From Gnetum montanum (taxonomy: Eukaryota; Streptophyta; Gnetopsida; Gnetales; Gnetaceae), in the NCBI GenBank assembly GCA_015680685.1, contig MNCI01003962.1:352146-416145 (forward strand): 64,000 nt of DNA, in the 5' to 3' direction. This document shows, one piece after another, positions 47,175 to 57,792 of this stretch (position 1 is its first letter; every line of letters starts with the position of its first letter). The notes beneath the pieces were generated by a model. The model was given only the letters and a program-made list of their open reading frames with translations, searched no databases and was not told the DNA's origin. The position numbers and the translations under genes were made by a program.

Positions 47175-48012
47175 ATGATGAGACGTCATTTGGGGCAACT
47201 GCGATATCGCATATGCAATCTCGTGACTAACCATGTGATATCGCATACACGATATCGCAGCCTGCTACCAGTTCTATAAATAAGAGGCGACTTTCCCAAT
47301 TTTAGGCACTTAGATTTAGACCTTAGCTAGACTCTAGTAGTTTTATCCCTCCAGAGATAGAATTATTTTCCAGTGTATGCCCATAGTGTGGTGAATGTAA
47401 TTGTATGACATTCTTATTCGAGTGTGACGTACTTGGACATGCACATGACCAGAAATAAAGATTGAGATTACTTCATCATTACAGCATTCACTTAGTTTAA
47501 TTAATTCATTATTTAATTAATTGTTATTTACTACTTTCCTAGTTAATACTCTCTCATGCTTAACTCATGTTAGAACACAGAATGAGTACAAATTAATTAC
47601 AAGCATTTAAGTGTGACTACTTGGTAACCCAGTAGCGTACCTAGGATCTGTGCTTGGTAATCCTAGTGGTAGTCATGCAAGAAGTCCAATATGTGTACGG
47701 ATAATCAAGGAATGGATGCTCATTGCACTTAGGCTAGATTAGATTCTCTTACCCTTTCTCCCTTAGCTTACTTAATATTATCTTCCATTGCCTTTAGGAG
47801 TAGCGTTAGATTAGGAACCACATCATACACCTCACTCTGGACTAAACCATACATGACAAAGATAATACTAGTCTAGGTGGGAAGACAGTGAACTGTGACC
47901 TAAGGCTAACTATCTAGATGCCACAACTAGTCCGTCTATGGAGTTCGACCGAATAGCGCGTGTAACGCTCGTATTCATATGGTTGACTATAGGGGCACAT
48001 CACTACTCATCA
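47175..48012 (+). mobile_element. E5 3' LTR (838 bp)
   Basis: TGATGAG ... CTCATCA; TATAAATA at 47,275-47,282. It is 35 bp longer than the 5' LTR because the GATATCGCATA-type palindrome segment at about 47,205-47,260 is present twice. Confidence 0.92.
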
Positions 48013-48165
48013 ACCTGCAACTTTTACTTTACAATATTGGTCATAGGTGGGAAAGGGTAGCATTGATTTTTTTTAAGAAAATTTTGGCTAAAGAAATTAG
48101 AAAAACATACAAACAACAATATTGGTAATAGAGGAAAATAGATCTAGTCATAGAAATCAAGAAAA

Positions 48166-48181
48166 GGCCCTTCTAGTGCTA
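48166..48181 (-). promoter_or_regulatory. E4 primer-binding site (eroded)
   Basis: The minus strand reads TAGCACTAGAAGGGCC, the E3/E6 site with a 3-bp deletion and one change. It marks the inner edge of the E4 LTR. Confidence 0.55.
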
Positions 48182-48188
48182 AGAAAAT

Positions 48189-51007
48189 TATTACAATAAG
48201 AAAAATCAATTGCTAGAAAATCAATAGATCTGGCTCAACAGCCTCAAGCCTAAATCCTCAAGGCCTCCAAAAAATGGAATTTGAGGTACCCTGGATAGTC
48301 CAAAAAATCACCCAAAAACTTACAGAATGCAAAACAAGAAGTTGAAAAAATATAATGCTAAAATTATAGATTCTTAAGAAAGGAAGGAAATGCAAATTAC
48401 ACATAAAATAAAAGTTTAAGACTTCATTAAAATAATAAAGAATGAGTTTTAGAAATGTGTACAAGAAATGCCCATGAGAGAGTAAAGGAGAGTTCACTAG
48501 GAGAGGAGTTCAAAGCCTATTGAAGCTAATGTAGTCTACTCCACGATCTAGGTACTAAGCCACTCTCGATGTGTTCGAATCTTCTCTATTGCAAACTGTA
48601 GATTTGCAATTTGAGTTACTACTAGGAAATGAGAAAAGTGAGAAATTTGGCTACTAGATTGCTCCATGCTATAAGTTGGGAGCCCTAGAAATGCAAGATT
48701 GAATCCAAAAATCCACAAGTATCAAGGCTATAATGCTTCCACATTGGGGTTCAAGAGAATGCAAACAAGGGAGAATGCAAGAGCTCTTGAGAGCTTGAGA
48801 ATGCCTAAGTGTTGAACTATGAAAAATTTTGAAACCTTAAAAAAATTGTTTAACCCATAAATGGTGTTTAACACTAGTTTTTATAGGTTTTAGGCCATTA
48901 ATGGTTCTACAAAATGGCTTCAATTTTATTATAATTTCGCTGCACAGTGGCTACAAATTGGCTATAATTTTGCAACAAATTTCTACCTTGTATAGGTGAG
49001 ATGGGTGCCCAAATTTGGAGGGTTACCATATATAGTAAGTGCCTTTCCCCCATGGCCATTCCTTTTACTATAAGTAGTAATAGGGTCACACCTTCTACAT
49101 TAGAGATAAATCTTCCACACTAAGCCTTCCACCATCCTTGCTGAAGTCGTTGGTCAATGTTGGAGTGTAGGAGTGTTGAAATCTAGCTTTTGTGGCTTCT
49201 AAGCTAGGGGCATGTAGTTTCCATGTTGGGGGGGGGGGGGGGGGGGAGAGTTTCCAAGCTAAAGGAAAACCCCCCACCTCTCCACATTAGGGGTAGGTGA
49301 GACCTACCCCACTACAAGTGTTTCTAGCATAGAAAAAGGTATACCCCTCATAAAACCCATCAAATTGTCATTTTCAGCATTCCAAAAGGCATTTTTAACC
49401 CCCAACCTATCCCCACCACACATCCCCCTATCCCCACTCCCGCCAAAGCCCAAATATAGATACCAAGTGACCTTCTTCCCTTGGGTAATGAGGCTTTGAC
49501 CACTTATGAGGTAGTTTTTAGCTCTAAAAGTATGGAATATGTGAGATTGTCCCTTATGGATTACAATATTCACATTTACAATGAATTTTTATCTCAAGTT
49601 TCATAGGGTGAAAGCTACATGATGAAAAATGGCTATAACATGAAAATTTTTATCATTTTTCATTCTCGATTGCATGACACTGGGAAGCACAGAGATCCCA
49701 AAAGTAACCAAAACATCCAAAGAAGACCAACTGTGTGCTTGAACGTTGACTCAGAGGATAAAAATGCAAGGAATTACAAAGGTAGTAGGAGAGAGAGAGA
49801 GAAAGAGCAAACAAGATGCTAGATGGAAATGCTAACAGCTTGATTTTGCCAACTCAAGGGTGTTACAGTGCTCAAAATTGCTAGTTTGCCAACTTGCAAA
49901 AATGCTAACTTGTTGATTTGCCAATTTTCCAGATAACCAATTTGCTTGCTAGCTTGCCAACTTGCTAACCAACCCATTGAGTGCTGCTCGTTGGGGTATT
50001 TATAGGGCCAAGAGGGTGCAAAATATGCAGTTTGGACACCACGTGTCCTGAGCCAGTGTTAACGTGTCCATGCTACATGGAACTGCCAAGCTGGTTGATG
50101 AGCCTGCCATGCTGTAATTATGTTGTCAGGACTTGAAGATGTGTGCCAACGACACAAACAGACGAAGTACAGAAATGTGGCGTAATTGCCTGCTACGCTG
50201 AGCTATGCTTTGTAGCATAACATGTAGGTGTAGCATAGCAACTTTCCATGCAAGGAGATGCATCAATGTAGCGTAGCAGCTTGCTACGCTGTGCTATGCT
50301 ATGCAGCGTAGCATAGCGTAGCCACCAATTTAAGGTGGAAACTTGCATCGAAGATTGTTGCATGCGTTGAAATTCTTTAAACTATTTTGACTAGTTTTGT
50401 ATGGTTGCTACTTTGTGCTACGCTAGATAGCGTAGAACCTGGCCTTAACTGCCAATTTGAAACTTTTTCTCTTTGTAACGTGAAACCTACAAACTTGTTG
50501 ATCATGCACTTTGAGATGACTTTTTCTATTTTTGCAGAGTTGCTACACTATGCTACTCTATGTAGCGTAGCATAGTGTAGCAGCCAACATGGCTTGCTTT
50601 TTGCCAAGTTTTCCGCTTTCTGGCAGAAGGGGCCATCGCTGAAGGACTTGGAGTTAGGCGAGGGAAGTGACCATCTAGCTTTTGCTACACTGTGCTACGC
50701 TGTATAGCGTAGCATAGTGTAGCACTTTGTTCTGTGACTGTCTTCCAAAACATGCTACTCTACATAGTGTGGCATAGTGTAGCAAACCTCTTGACTTAGA
50801 AAATTTACCAAACTATTTCACGCATCTCTAGCACTACTAAAAACTCTATGCATTGTTTCTGAGTAGGCTATCTGTTGGATGAATTACCCAGCTAGAAAAT
50901 TTGCCAAACTAGGCAACCTAAACTCAGAGCATCCATTTCTTGCCAAAGTGAGATGATGCTGCTTGACTTGGTGAAGTAAGAATTACTTGAAAATTTAAGG
51001 TGTTTTA
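48189..51007 (-). mobile_element. E4 5' LTR (about 2.8 kb)
   Basis: On the minus strand it starts TAAAACACCTT at 51,007, as in E6 LTR 1 (TAAAACACC). It then follows the E6 U3: ATTCTTACTTCACCAAG (cf. ATTCTCGCTTCACCAGG), TTGGTAAATTTTCTA, ACAGAACAAAGTGCTAC with GCTACGC hairpins, and TATAAATACC at 49,997-50,004. Everything after the TATA box is about 1.1 kb longer than in E6 and includes a run of 19 G (49,228-49,246), a GA tract (49,790-49,805) and a TTGCCAACTTGC repeat (49,850-49,980). Confidence 0.75.
50160..50790. repeat. GCTACGC hairpin array in the E4 LTR
   Basis: Six palindromic blocks built from TGCTACGCTA and TAGCGTAGCA words, near 50,190, 50,270, 50,415, 50,540, 50,683 and 50,750. The clearest has 19-bp arms at 50,683-50,701 and 50,706-50,724, one mismatch, and a 4-nt loop. 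All lie upstream of the TATA box in LTR orientation. Confidence 0.85.
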
Positions 51008-52387
51008 TTGGCCCCTCTTTGTTGACATCTGGAGGATGGACCCAAGAGATGCCAACAAAGAATACAAAACACCACAAAAGGCAAAACAAGAACATTGCTC
51101 TTTAGTGATCATCAAGATGTCGCTTAGCTATACTTTGAGAGTGTTGCATTGGCTACGTGGGAGAAGGGAAGGATTAAGTAGGGAGGAAGGAGGCTTAGGA
51201 AAAGGGTAAAGATGAAACTTGGCAGGGTCCCTTGTCAGAGTGCTCATGAGGGAGTCATTTGCATAGTCATCTTTTCTTTGACTGACCTTTGACCTCTCGT
51301 TGAAATGTTTAGTAAGAGAGGGTGTGCAAAATAGCTTATGTACCATTTGTTTTAGGAATGTTTTTTTTGTGTGCATGAGCTTTTGCTCTCTTATGCTTTT
51401 ACCTTTGTTGTTTTTCCTTTTACATTTGTGAATAACCTTGTTGCTACAGGACCGATGTCTCTTTCCTGGGATGAGTTGTGTTACATCCACATGGGGCTTT
51501 AACCTACCTATAGATGTTTTTCATGCGATGAGCTATGTTACACACATCATGGAATTTATGGTTGAGCATATGGGAGGGCTTGATAGACATTAGGAAAAGC
51601 TTGTGAAAGAGAGGGGAGAGTGGATCATGAGTGTAAGAAGTGAGGTAAGGTAAGTAGGGAGAGGGATATGATGTGCACTCCAAAGTAGCTAAGCTAGCCA
51701 AGACGAACACCTTGAAACAATGTAGTGTCCTTCTTCCATAGTGAAGCACAACTCTAACTGGCACCCCATGGTACGCATCCTACAAACACAACAGAAAGAA
51801 AACTAGGAGAAATAATCATGATGTAAAATGAAGGCAAAGTTCCTGCTTGCTGCAGAGGTTGTTGAAGCTCTTGGAAATCTTTGCTGATGTACAATGTCCA
51901 AAGTAGGAATGCCAGCAGTAGCTTTGGTAGCATCAGCATGGAGGAGATTGACACTGAGGAGCAAGGAGTTACTATGAGTGTGAATGCCCTAGAATCCCTA
52001 CCAAAGGCATGCATTCTCAGTTTAGCTATGGGATCAGCTACCACATAGCTAAATGTCGTTTGAGCTCAAACGTTGGCAGAGAGATGGAGGGTAACAATAT
52101 TGTGGTTGGGCCATAATATTGCGAGAACTCCAGTAGCAGGCGCTGACCCAGGAACTACCATTAGGGTGATGGGCCGTGGCAACGGTAGGCCTGAAGGGTT
52201 AATCAGATGTCAAACAACATCTCCGAAGGATCAGCTAGATGCCAAGGGTAGTGGTGTTGCATATGTTCTAGATCATGTTCTCATTACATCATGAACTTTA
52301 TTATGGAACTGCAATGTCTCACCCCATGTCAGCATTATGCACACTCGCTTGATGTGTACTACCATAGATGCATGTTGGGGATGTGCC
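51008..52387. other. Region with no recognised gene
   Basis: Flank between the E4 5' LTR and the E6 repeats. It contains a few open frames of 70-120 codons on both strands (for example 51,128-51,490 and 51,754-52,044 minus, 52,073-52,294 plus), none with a motif I recognise. Probably more retroelement debris. Confidence 0.4.
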
Positions 52388-52494
52388 GTGAACCTAGTTT
52401 AAGGTCCTGGTAGACCATGTGCTAGTTTAAGGTCCCTATAGACCACTGTGCTAGTTTAAGATCCCAATAGACCGTATGTGCTGGTTTAAGGTCC
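52388..52494. repeat. CTAGTTTAAGGTCC tandem repeat next to E6 LTR 1
   Basis: Four units of about 29 bp, CTAGTTTAAGGTCC..ATAGACC..TGTG. The last is cut by the LTR start at 52,495. Orientation relative to the element is opposite to that in E1, E3 and E4. Confidence 0.8.
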
Positions 52495-54157
52495 TAAAAC
52501 ACCCCAAAAAATTATGACGTCATTCTCGCTTCACCAGGCATTGCAATTTGCATAGCACTATGGTAGTTCTTCAGGAGGAGAATGCTCTAAGTTCAGGCAG
52601 ACCAGTTCGGTAAATTTTCTACTTTAGGTGCAAACGGGATCTACAGATCATCTTTCCTAACCACCTAAGTAGTTTACTTAGCTCACAACTTACTTAGAAA
52701 TGATGTGCGGAGTTGACAGTAGCATTCTGGGTGCACAAAATAGTTCGTCAAGTTTTCTAGGTCTTGAAGTCTGCTATGCTATGCTACGCCTCACTATGTA
52801 GCATAGCAAGCTTCAGAAGACGACTACAGAACAAAGTGCTACGCTATGCTATGCCACATTATGTAGCGTAGCATGACAACAACTTCATAGCCAGTTCCCT
52901 CGACTAGTTTCAAGTCCTTCAACAATGTTCCTTTCTGTTAGGAAGTGGCAGACCTTGTCTGCTTCTATGCTACACTGAGCTACATGGCACAGCCAGGCAT
53001 AGCAATCCTACGGAAGAGACAAAAGGTAGCTCAAAAGAAAGAATCAAAAAATTTTGCAAACTGACAAAACTTGTACGACTAAGGCCAGTCACTACGCTAC
53101 ACTATGCTACGTATCATAGCATGGCGTAATAAGCTTGCAACACGTAGGTAGCAAAACACATGACAAGGTGCTACGCTACGCCAAGCATGCTATGCTACAA
53201 AGCATAATAAGGCATGCAGGTGGTTGTGCGACATCAATGCACTTCACCTAATTGGACCATTGGCACATGTTTCCAGATGTTGACGACCTAATTACAGCAT
53301 GGCAAGCTAGGAGTTATGGCATAACAAGTTCGCATTACAATGGTCCTAAAGGTCCAACGGTCATGCATGGCACGTGTGGTGCCAGCAAGTCAACGTGGAC
53401 CCATGGCACGTGGCATCCAAACCATCCCTTTTGCATGCCCTTGGTCCTATAAATACCGTGACAAGCAACACTCAAAGGGTTTTGATTCCCTTTCTTTTTT
53501 CAGCTCTCTCTCTCTTTGACATTCTTCCCAGTTCTGGTTGAAAATCCATGCAGTTCAAATTTTTTGTCAAGTGTCCCATTTCTCTTGGCGAATCAAGTTT
53601 CCTCCCTGGCACATTGCAGCATCCAGCATTGTAAGCTTTATGTTTGAGACTGCAAACAGTGAGCATCCCCAGCTGACATTCCATTTTTCCCTTTCTACCA
53701 CCTTGGTAGAATCCTTGCATTGTCAGTGCCCAAGGTTGCACCCAAGAACACAACCTATTTCTGCTCCATGTGACTTGGTTACTCTCGGGATTTCTGCACC
53801 TCAGCATGTTGTGTAGCCGACTGTATCCACCTTGATAGAGTAAAATTGTAGTTCTAGAGCAGTGCATTTTTCTAAACTGTATTTTATCTTATTTCCTGCT
53901 TATTATTGCATTTTGCATCACTTTCCCTGCTTTATTTACTTTCAGGTATTATTTTGTGATTTTGCTCTCATTTAAAAAATTTATGTTGCAAAAGGCTATA
54001 TAGACGCTGATTAAGTCCCTGTCTGATCGACCAGACCATTTAGGGAACTCCATAGCTGCACACACCCAGCACAACCCTCCCATGGATACAAGGTCGAAAC
54101 TGTTCCATCCCCCAACCCCTCGGTGTTTTCCAGCCACCGATGTTTTTGGTCACTACA
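52495..54157 (+). mobile_element. E6 LTR 1 (1,663 bp)
   Basis: Starts TAAAACACC (TG eroded) and ends CACTACA; the primer site follows 6 bp later. Aligns along its length with LTR 2: TTCACCAGGC, GTCAGTTCG-like, hairpin arrays, TATAAATA at 53,448-53,455, and GCAAAAGGCTATAT near 53,990. The GCTACGC hairpins lie at 52,775-53,200. Confidence 0.85.
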
Positions 54158-54163
54158 GTTTTT

Positions 54164-54182
54164 TGGCGCTATAAGGAGGGCC
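54164..54182 (+). promoter_or_regulatory. Primer-binding site after LTR 1
   Basis: TGGCGCTATAAGGAGGGCC, three differences from the LTR 2 site. Which tRNA it matches is not clear to me. Confidence 0.65.
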
Positions 54183-54876
54183 TTCAGTGCCTTTTCCATG
54201 TGTCACGGTAGTTCTATGAGCCTTCTGCACCCTGATACACATAAGCATAAACGTGACACCCCCTTTGTGGTTGTTTACGTTGTGTGTAGTGCAGATTAGT
54301 CACCTCGACGGTTCCTTGGAAGCCCTACAGAATGCAAGGCCTCTGATTTCCAGTTAACCACCCTATTTTACAGTAGTCTTACGTGCGTCCTGTATCCCAT
54401 CGTATAGAGTGATATAGGTCAGTCACCTTGACAGTTCCTTTGGAGCCCCATGAGACGCAAAGCCTTTTGTGTGCTAGTTAACTTGCTCATCTCACGGTCT
54501 TGCATGCGCTCTGTACCTCATCATGCATTGATGTAAACATGACACCCTCTTGTGGTTGTTTATGCTTTGTGTGATGCAGATCGGTCACTTTGACGGTTCC
54601 TCAGGGACCCTATGAGACCTAAAGCCTTCACCAGTGTCAGTTAGCTGAATCTATCTTATGATAGTCTTGCATGCACTCTGCACCTTATCTCGCACTGGCA
54701 TGAGAATGACACCCATTTGTGGTTGCTCACACCTTGTGTGGTGCAAGTCCTCGATAGTCCCTCTGGAATCCAGTAAGACGTAAAACCTTCCTTTTTCTAT
54801 TATTTTCTAGTTTCCTTGCTTGTTCGCACTCTTTTGCATAAATTTTAAGCTTTTTTGCATAAACACTTACTTAATA
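54183..54876. repeat. Leader with tandem GGTCAC..GACGGTTCC units (LTR 1)
   Basis: Four diverged units of about 120-165 bp (near 54,298, 54,420, 54,575, 54,740), each with TCACCT(C/T)GACGGTTCCT, then CC.GAGACGCAAAGCC-like sequence. Non-coding 5' leader. The same units occur in the LTR 2 leader at 56,966-57,792. Confidence 0.75.
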
Positions 54877-55251
54877 ATGGAATTTTCAACTACTTCTACC
54901 AATTCCTTCAATGTGGAAGCTCCCTTCAACATTGAAGCTCCCATTACGGTTCAAGGCACTGTTGGTGCTGAACAACCACTGAATCTGACACTGGAAACAT
55001 GCCGATCTATCAAAATCCAAAATCGAGGACCTGAGGGATTGGCCTAGCAACATGAGCATTACATTTTTCTCTATGCAAAGGTGCATGAAAATCTTCCCTC
55101 GAACATACACGAACTCGAAGAAAAACATAGCTTTGAGTTCTCTTACTGCAACGGGAAAGAATTCGTTCCTATCCCCGACGTTTCTTTACCTCTAACATAA
55201 GCATACCAAAGGCTTCTAGACCAACTAATCTAGTTGACTAGGCTTAGGGAG
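54877..55251 (+). pseudogene. E6 first gag, N-terminal fragment
   Basis: Starts MEFSTTSTNSFNVEAPF at 54,877, in the same leader context as the second gag (TTGCATAA..CACTTACTTAA..ATG). It continues ETCRSIKIQNRGPEGLA, HELEEKHSFEFSYCNGKEFVP and RLLDQLI.LTRLRE, and ends exactly where LTR 2 begins. Three in-frame stops. The rest of this gag is missing: what follows LTR 2 is a fresh leader and gag start. Confidence 0.75.
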
Positions 55252-56940
55252 TGAAACATCTTGAAAGAAAATGTGGGATCATCCTGGCTTCACCAGGCTC
55301 TTGTAGTCTACACAAGCATCGCGGCAGTCCATCAAGAAAAGAATGTTTTGAGTTCAGGATGGTCAGTTCGTTAAAATTTCTACTTTAGGCATGGGCGAGT
55401 TCCATACCAACTCACCCATATGCCAAAGTAGTCTTAACAGTTGACAGCCTGCTCAGAAACGGTGTCCAGAATCAGCGATAGCAACCTAGATGCACAGGAG
55501 AATCAGTTCAAGCAAACTTGCTAAGTCACAAAACTTGCTACGCTACGATGTGTAGCGTAGCAAGCCCCAGAAAACAACGCTGGAACAAGATGTTACGCTA
55601 CGTGATGACATATAGCATAGCATAGCGACAACTTCACCTCCCTCACCCAATCTCGAGCTTTGTAGTGATGTCTCTTTTTGCTAGGAAGCGGTGAACCATG
55701 TTTGCTGCTACGCTACGCTAAGCTACATGGCGCAGCAAGGCGTAGCAATCCTGCGAAAAGGGATGGAGAGTAGTTCAGGGTGGGGNGGGGGGGGGGTGGA
55801 AATCAGCAAAGTCCACAAAACCTATGGTAGAATAGGTTAAAAATCAACAAAACTATCGCAGTCACTATGCTATGCTACGCTATGTAGCATAGCATCATGT
55901 AGCAAGTATGTGAGATACGGCAAGACATGCGGCAAGGTGCCACTCCACGATAAGCAAGCCACGTCGCAAAACACAGTGTGAAAGGCAGGTGGCCATGTGA
56001 CATCAATGCACTCCACCTCAATCGAACTGTTGGTGCATGCCTCTAGGAGCTAGCAGCGCAGTCACAACATAGTAGGATCACAGTTATTGCTCGCATTGCA
56101 GCAATCTAGCAAGCCCAATGGTTACAAATGGCCTAGGTAGCGCCAGCAAGGAAGGAGAGGTCTACAACAAGCAAGGTTCAAATGGTCACCTTTTCCTACC
56201 TTTCGCCCTATAAATAGCCCATCAAAAAACATGCAAAAGAGCTCTTTGGCAATCTAGTCCGATCCACAAGAAAAGAAAAAAAGAGAAAAATACCTGTAAT
56301 CGTACATTGAAAAAAAGAAAAGGGGAGGCGAAGAATCTGTAAAAGGGACCTCTCTCGGTTGGCGAAAACCTTCAGGGTCTCGACCTACCACCTTGGTAGG
56401 ATCTTGTCCACATTGTATATATGCAAAGTCTATGCCCAAGAGCACAGCGATTTCTTATTCTATTTCCTAGCACGCTTTGGTCACTCTCGGGACTTTCTGC
56501 ACTCTTTCATGCAGTGCAACCGACTGTGCCACTCCCTGACCAGACAGATTTATAGTTCTGAAGTGGTGCATGTTCCTAACTGTATCTCATATTATTTCTT
56601 ATTTACTATCTAGATTTCTCGTATTACTTTCTATTTATTTACCTTCAAGAATTGTCTCATATCATTGTCGCACTTACGTTTATTCACTATTTGGCATCGT
56701 CGTTGCATTTTTAGTCAATTTCTTTTTTTTCTGCTGCAAGCACCATCCTGCAACTCATATAATTTATAGTGCAAAAGGCTATATTGACATCGATGTAAGT
56801 CCTTGTTTGATCAACCAGACTGTTTAGGGCACCCCGTGTTCGCATACATCCAGCACCGCCCTCCTGCGGGCACGGGGTTGGAACTGTTGTGTCCGCCAAC
56901 CTTGGCATTATTCCAGCCGTCAACATTTTCGGTTGCTACA
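55252..56940 (+). mobile_element. E6 LTR 2 (1,689 bp)
   Basis: TGAAACATC ... GGTTGCTACA; TATAAATA at 56,209-56,216. The hairpins include a perfect 12-bp stem at 55,535-55,546/55,552-55,563. A single N lies in a G-run (55,786). The primer site TGGCACCAGAAGGAGGGCC is at 56,947-56,965. Confidence 0.85.
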
Positions 56941-56946
56941 GTATTC

Positions 56947-56965
56947 TGGCACCAGAAGGAGGGCC
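56947..56965 (+). promoter_or_regulatory. Primer-binding site after LTR 2
   Basis: TGGCACCAGAAGGAGGGCC, the best-preserved copy; E3 has one difference. The shared form across E3, E4 and E6 implies a common tRNA primer, identity unresolved. Confidence 0.75.
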
Positions 56966-57792
56966 TTTTGGTGCCTTTTCCACGTGTCATGGTAGTTCTG
57001 TGAGCCTTCTGTGCCCTGATACACATGAGCGTAGACGCGACACACTTTGTGGTTGTTTGCGCTCTGTGAGGCACAGATCGGTCACCCTGATGGTTCCCCT
57101 GGAGCCCCATAGAATACAAGGCCTCTGATTGTTAGTCAACTAGCTCACTCTATGGTCATCTTGCATGTGTACTACACCCTGCCTTGCATTGTGTAGATCG
57201 GTCACCTAGACGGTCCCTCTGAGACCCCACGAGACATAAAACCTACCTGATTGCTAGTTAACTTGCCCATCCTATAGTTGTCTCACCTGCATTCTGTACC
57301 TCCTCCCATGTAGCATAGAACGGTCACCTCGATGGTCCCTCTGGGATCCCATGAGACACAAAATTTACCTGGTTGCTAGTCAAATTTCTCATCTTACGGT
57401 AGTCTCATATGCCTTCCACACCCCGACTTGCATTAGTGCAGACTCGACACCCTTTGTGGTTGTTTGCGCATCGTATGGTGTAGATCGGTCGCCTCGACGG
57501 TTCCTCTGGAACCCTATGAGAAAGTAGGCCCACGGATGATAGTTTAACTTGCTCCATTTACAGTAGTCCCGCATGCGTCCTGTGCCCTAGCCAACACAGG
57601 TGAAAGCACGACACCCTTTGAGGTTGTTTTCGCCTAGTGTGGCGTAGATCGATTGCCTCGATGGTCCCTTCGGGATCCTACAGGATAAAAAGCTACCTTT
57701 TTTCGTTTTATGTAATCCTTCTATTCTTCCATATTTTCTAGCATTTTTGCATAATCTCTCTAGCATTTTCGCATAATCACTTACTTAACGAT
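56966..57792. repeat. Leader with tandem GATCGGTC..GACGGT units (LTR 2)
   Basis: Five units near 57,075, 57,195, 57,310, 57,485 and 57,645 with GTAGATCGGTC(A/G)CCTCGACGGT and CCC.GAGACA. Non-coding leader directly before gag. Confidence 0.75.

Larger units (their letters stand above)
39433..48012 (+). mobile_element. E5: complete Athila-like element without pol
   Basis: Both LTRs start TGATGAG and end CTCATCA, a perfect 7-bp terminal inverted repeat. Flanks are ACCTA (39,428-39,432) and ACCTG (48,013-48,017), a 5-bp target duplication with one transition. The primer site is 1 nt after the 5' LTR and a G-rich tract precedes the 3' LTR. The internal 6.9 kb holds gag (40,372-42,340), a non-coding spacer, and ORF2 (44,222-47,012), and no protease, RT, RNase H or integrase. 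LTRs differ by about 6% by eye plus one 35-bp indel. Gag motifs and the tRNA-Asp primer site favour the Athila lineage. Confidence 0.85.
32888..51007 (-). mobile_element. E4: minus-strand Tat-like element interrupted by E5
   Basis: Same plan and family as E3: LTR 51,007-48,189, primer site, leader (48,165-48,013 and 39,432-38,800, split by E5), gag with a large deletion, protease, a repeat block, and the antisense gene cut off at 32,888. No pol motif seen. E3 supplies the uninterrupted version of the leader around 31,570. Confidence 0.7.

Noticed and set aside
47009-47230. Hydrophobic open frame at the end of ORF2 that could suggest an envelope membrane anchor
   Set aside because: It is out of frame with conserved ORF2, which ends at 47,012, and it runs on into the LTR; E2 shows no equivalent.
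52775-53200. GCTACGC palindromes as rho-independent terminators
   Set aside because: They lie upstream of a eukaryotic TATA box inside an LTR, with no T-tract, in plant DNA.
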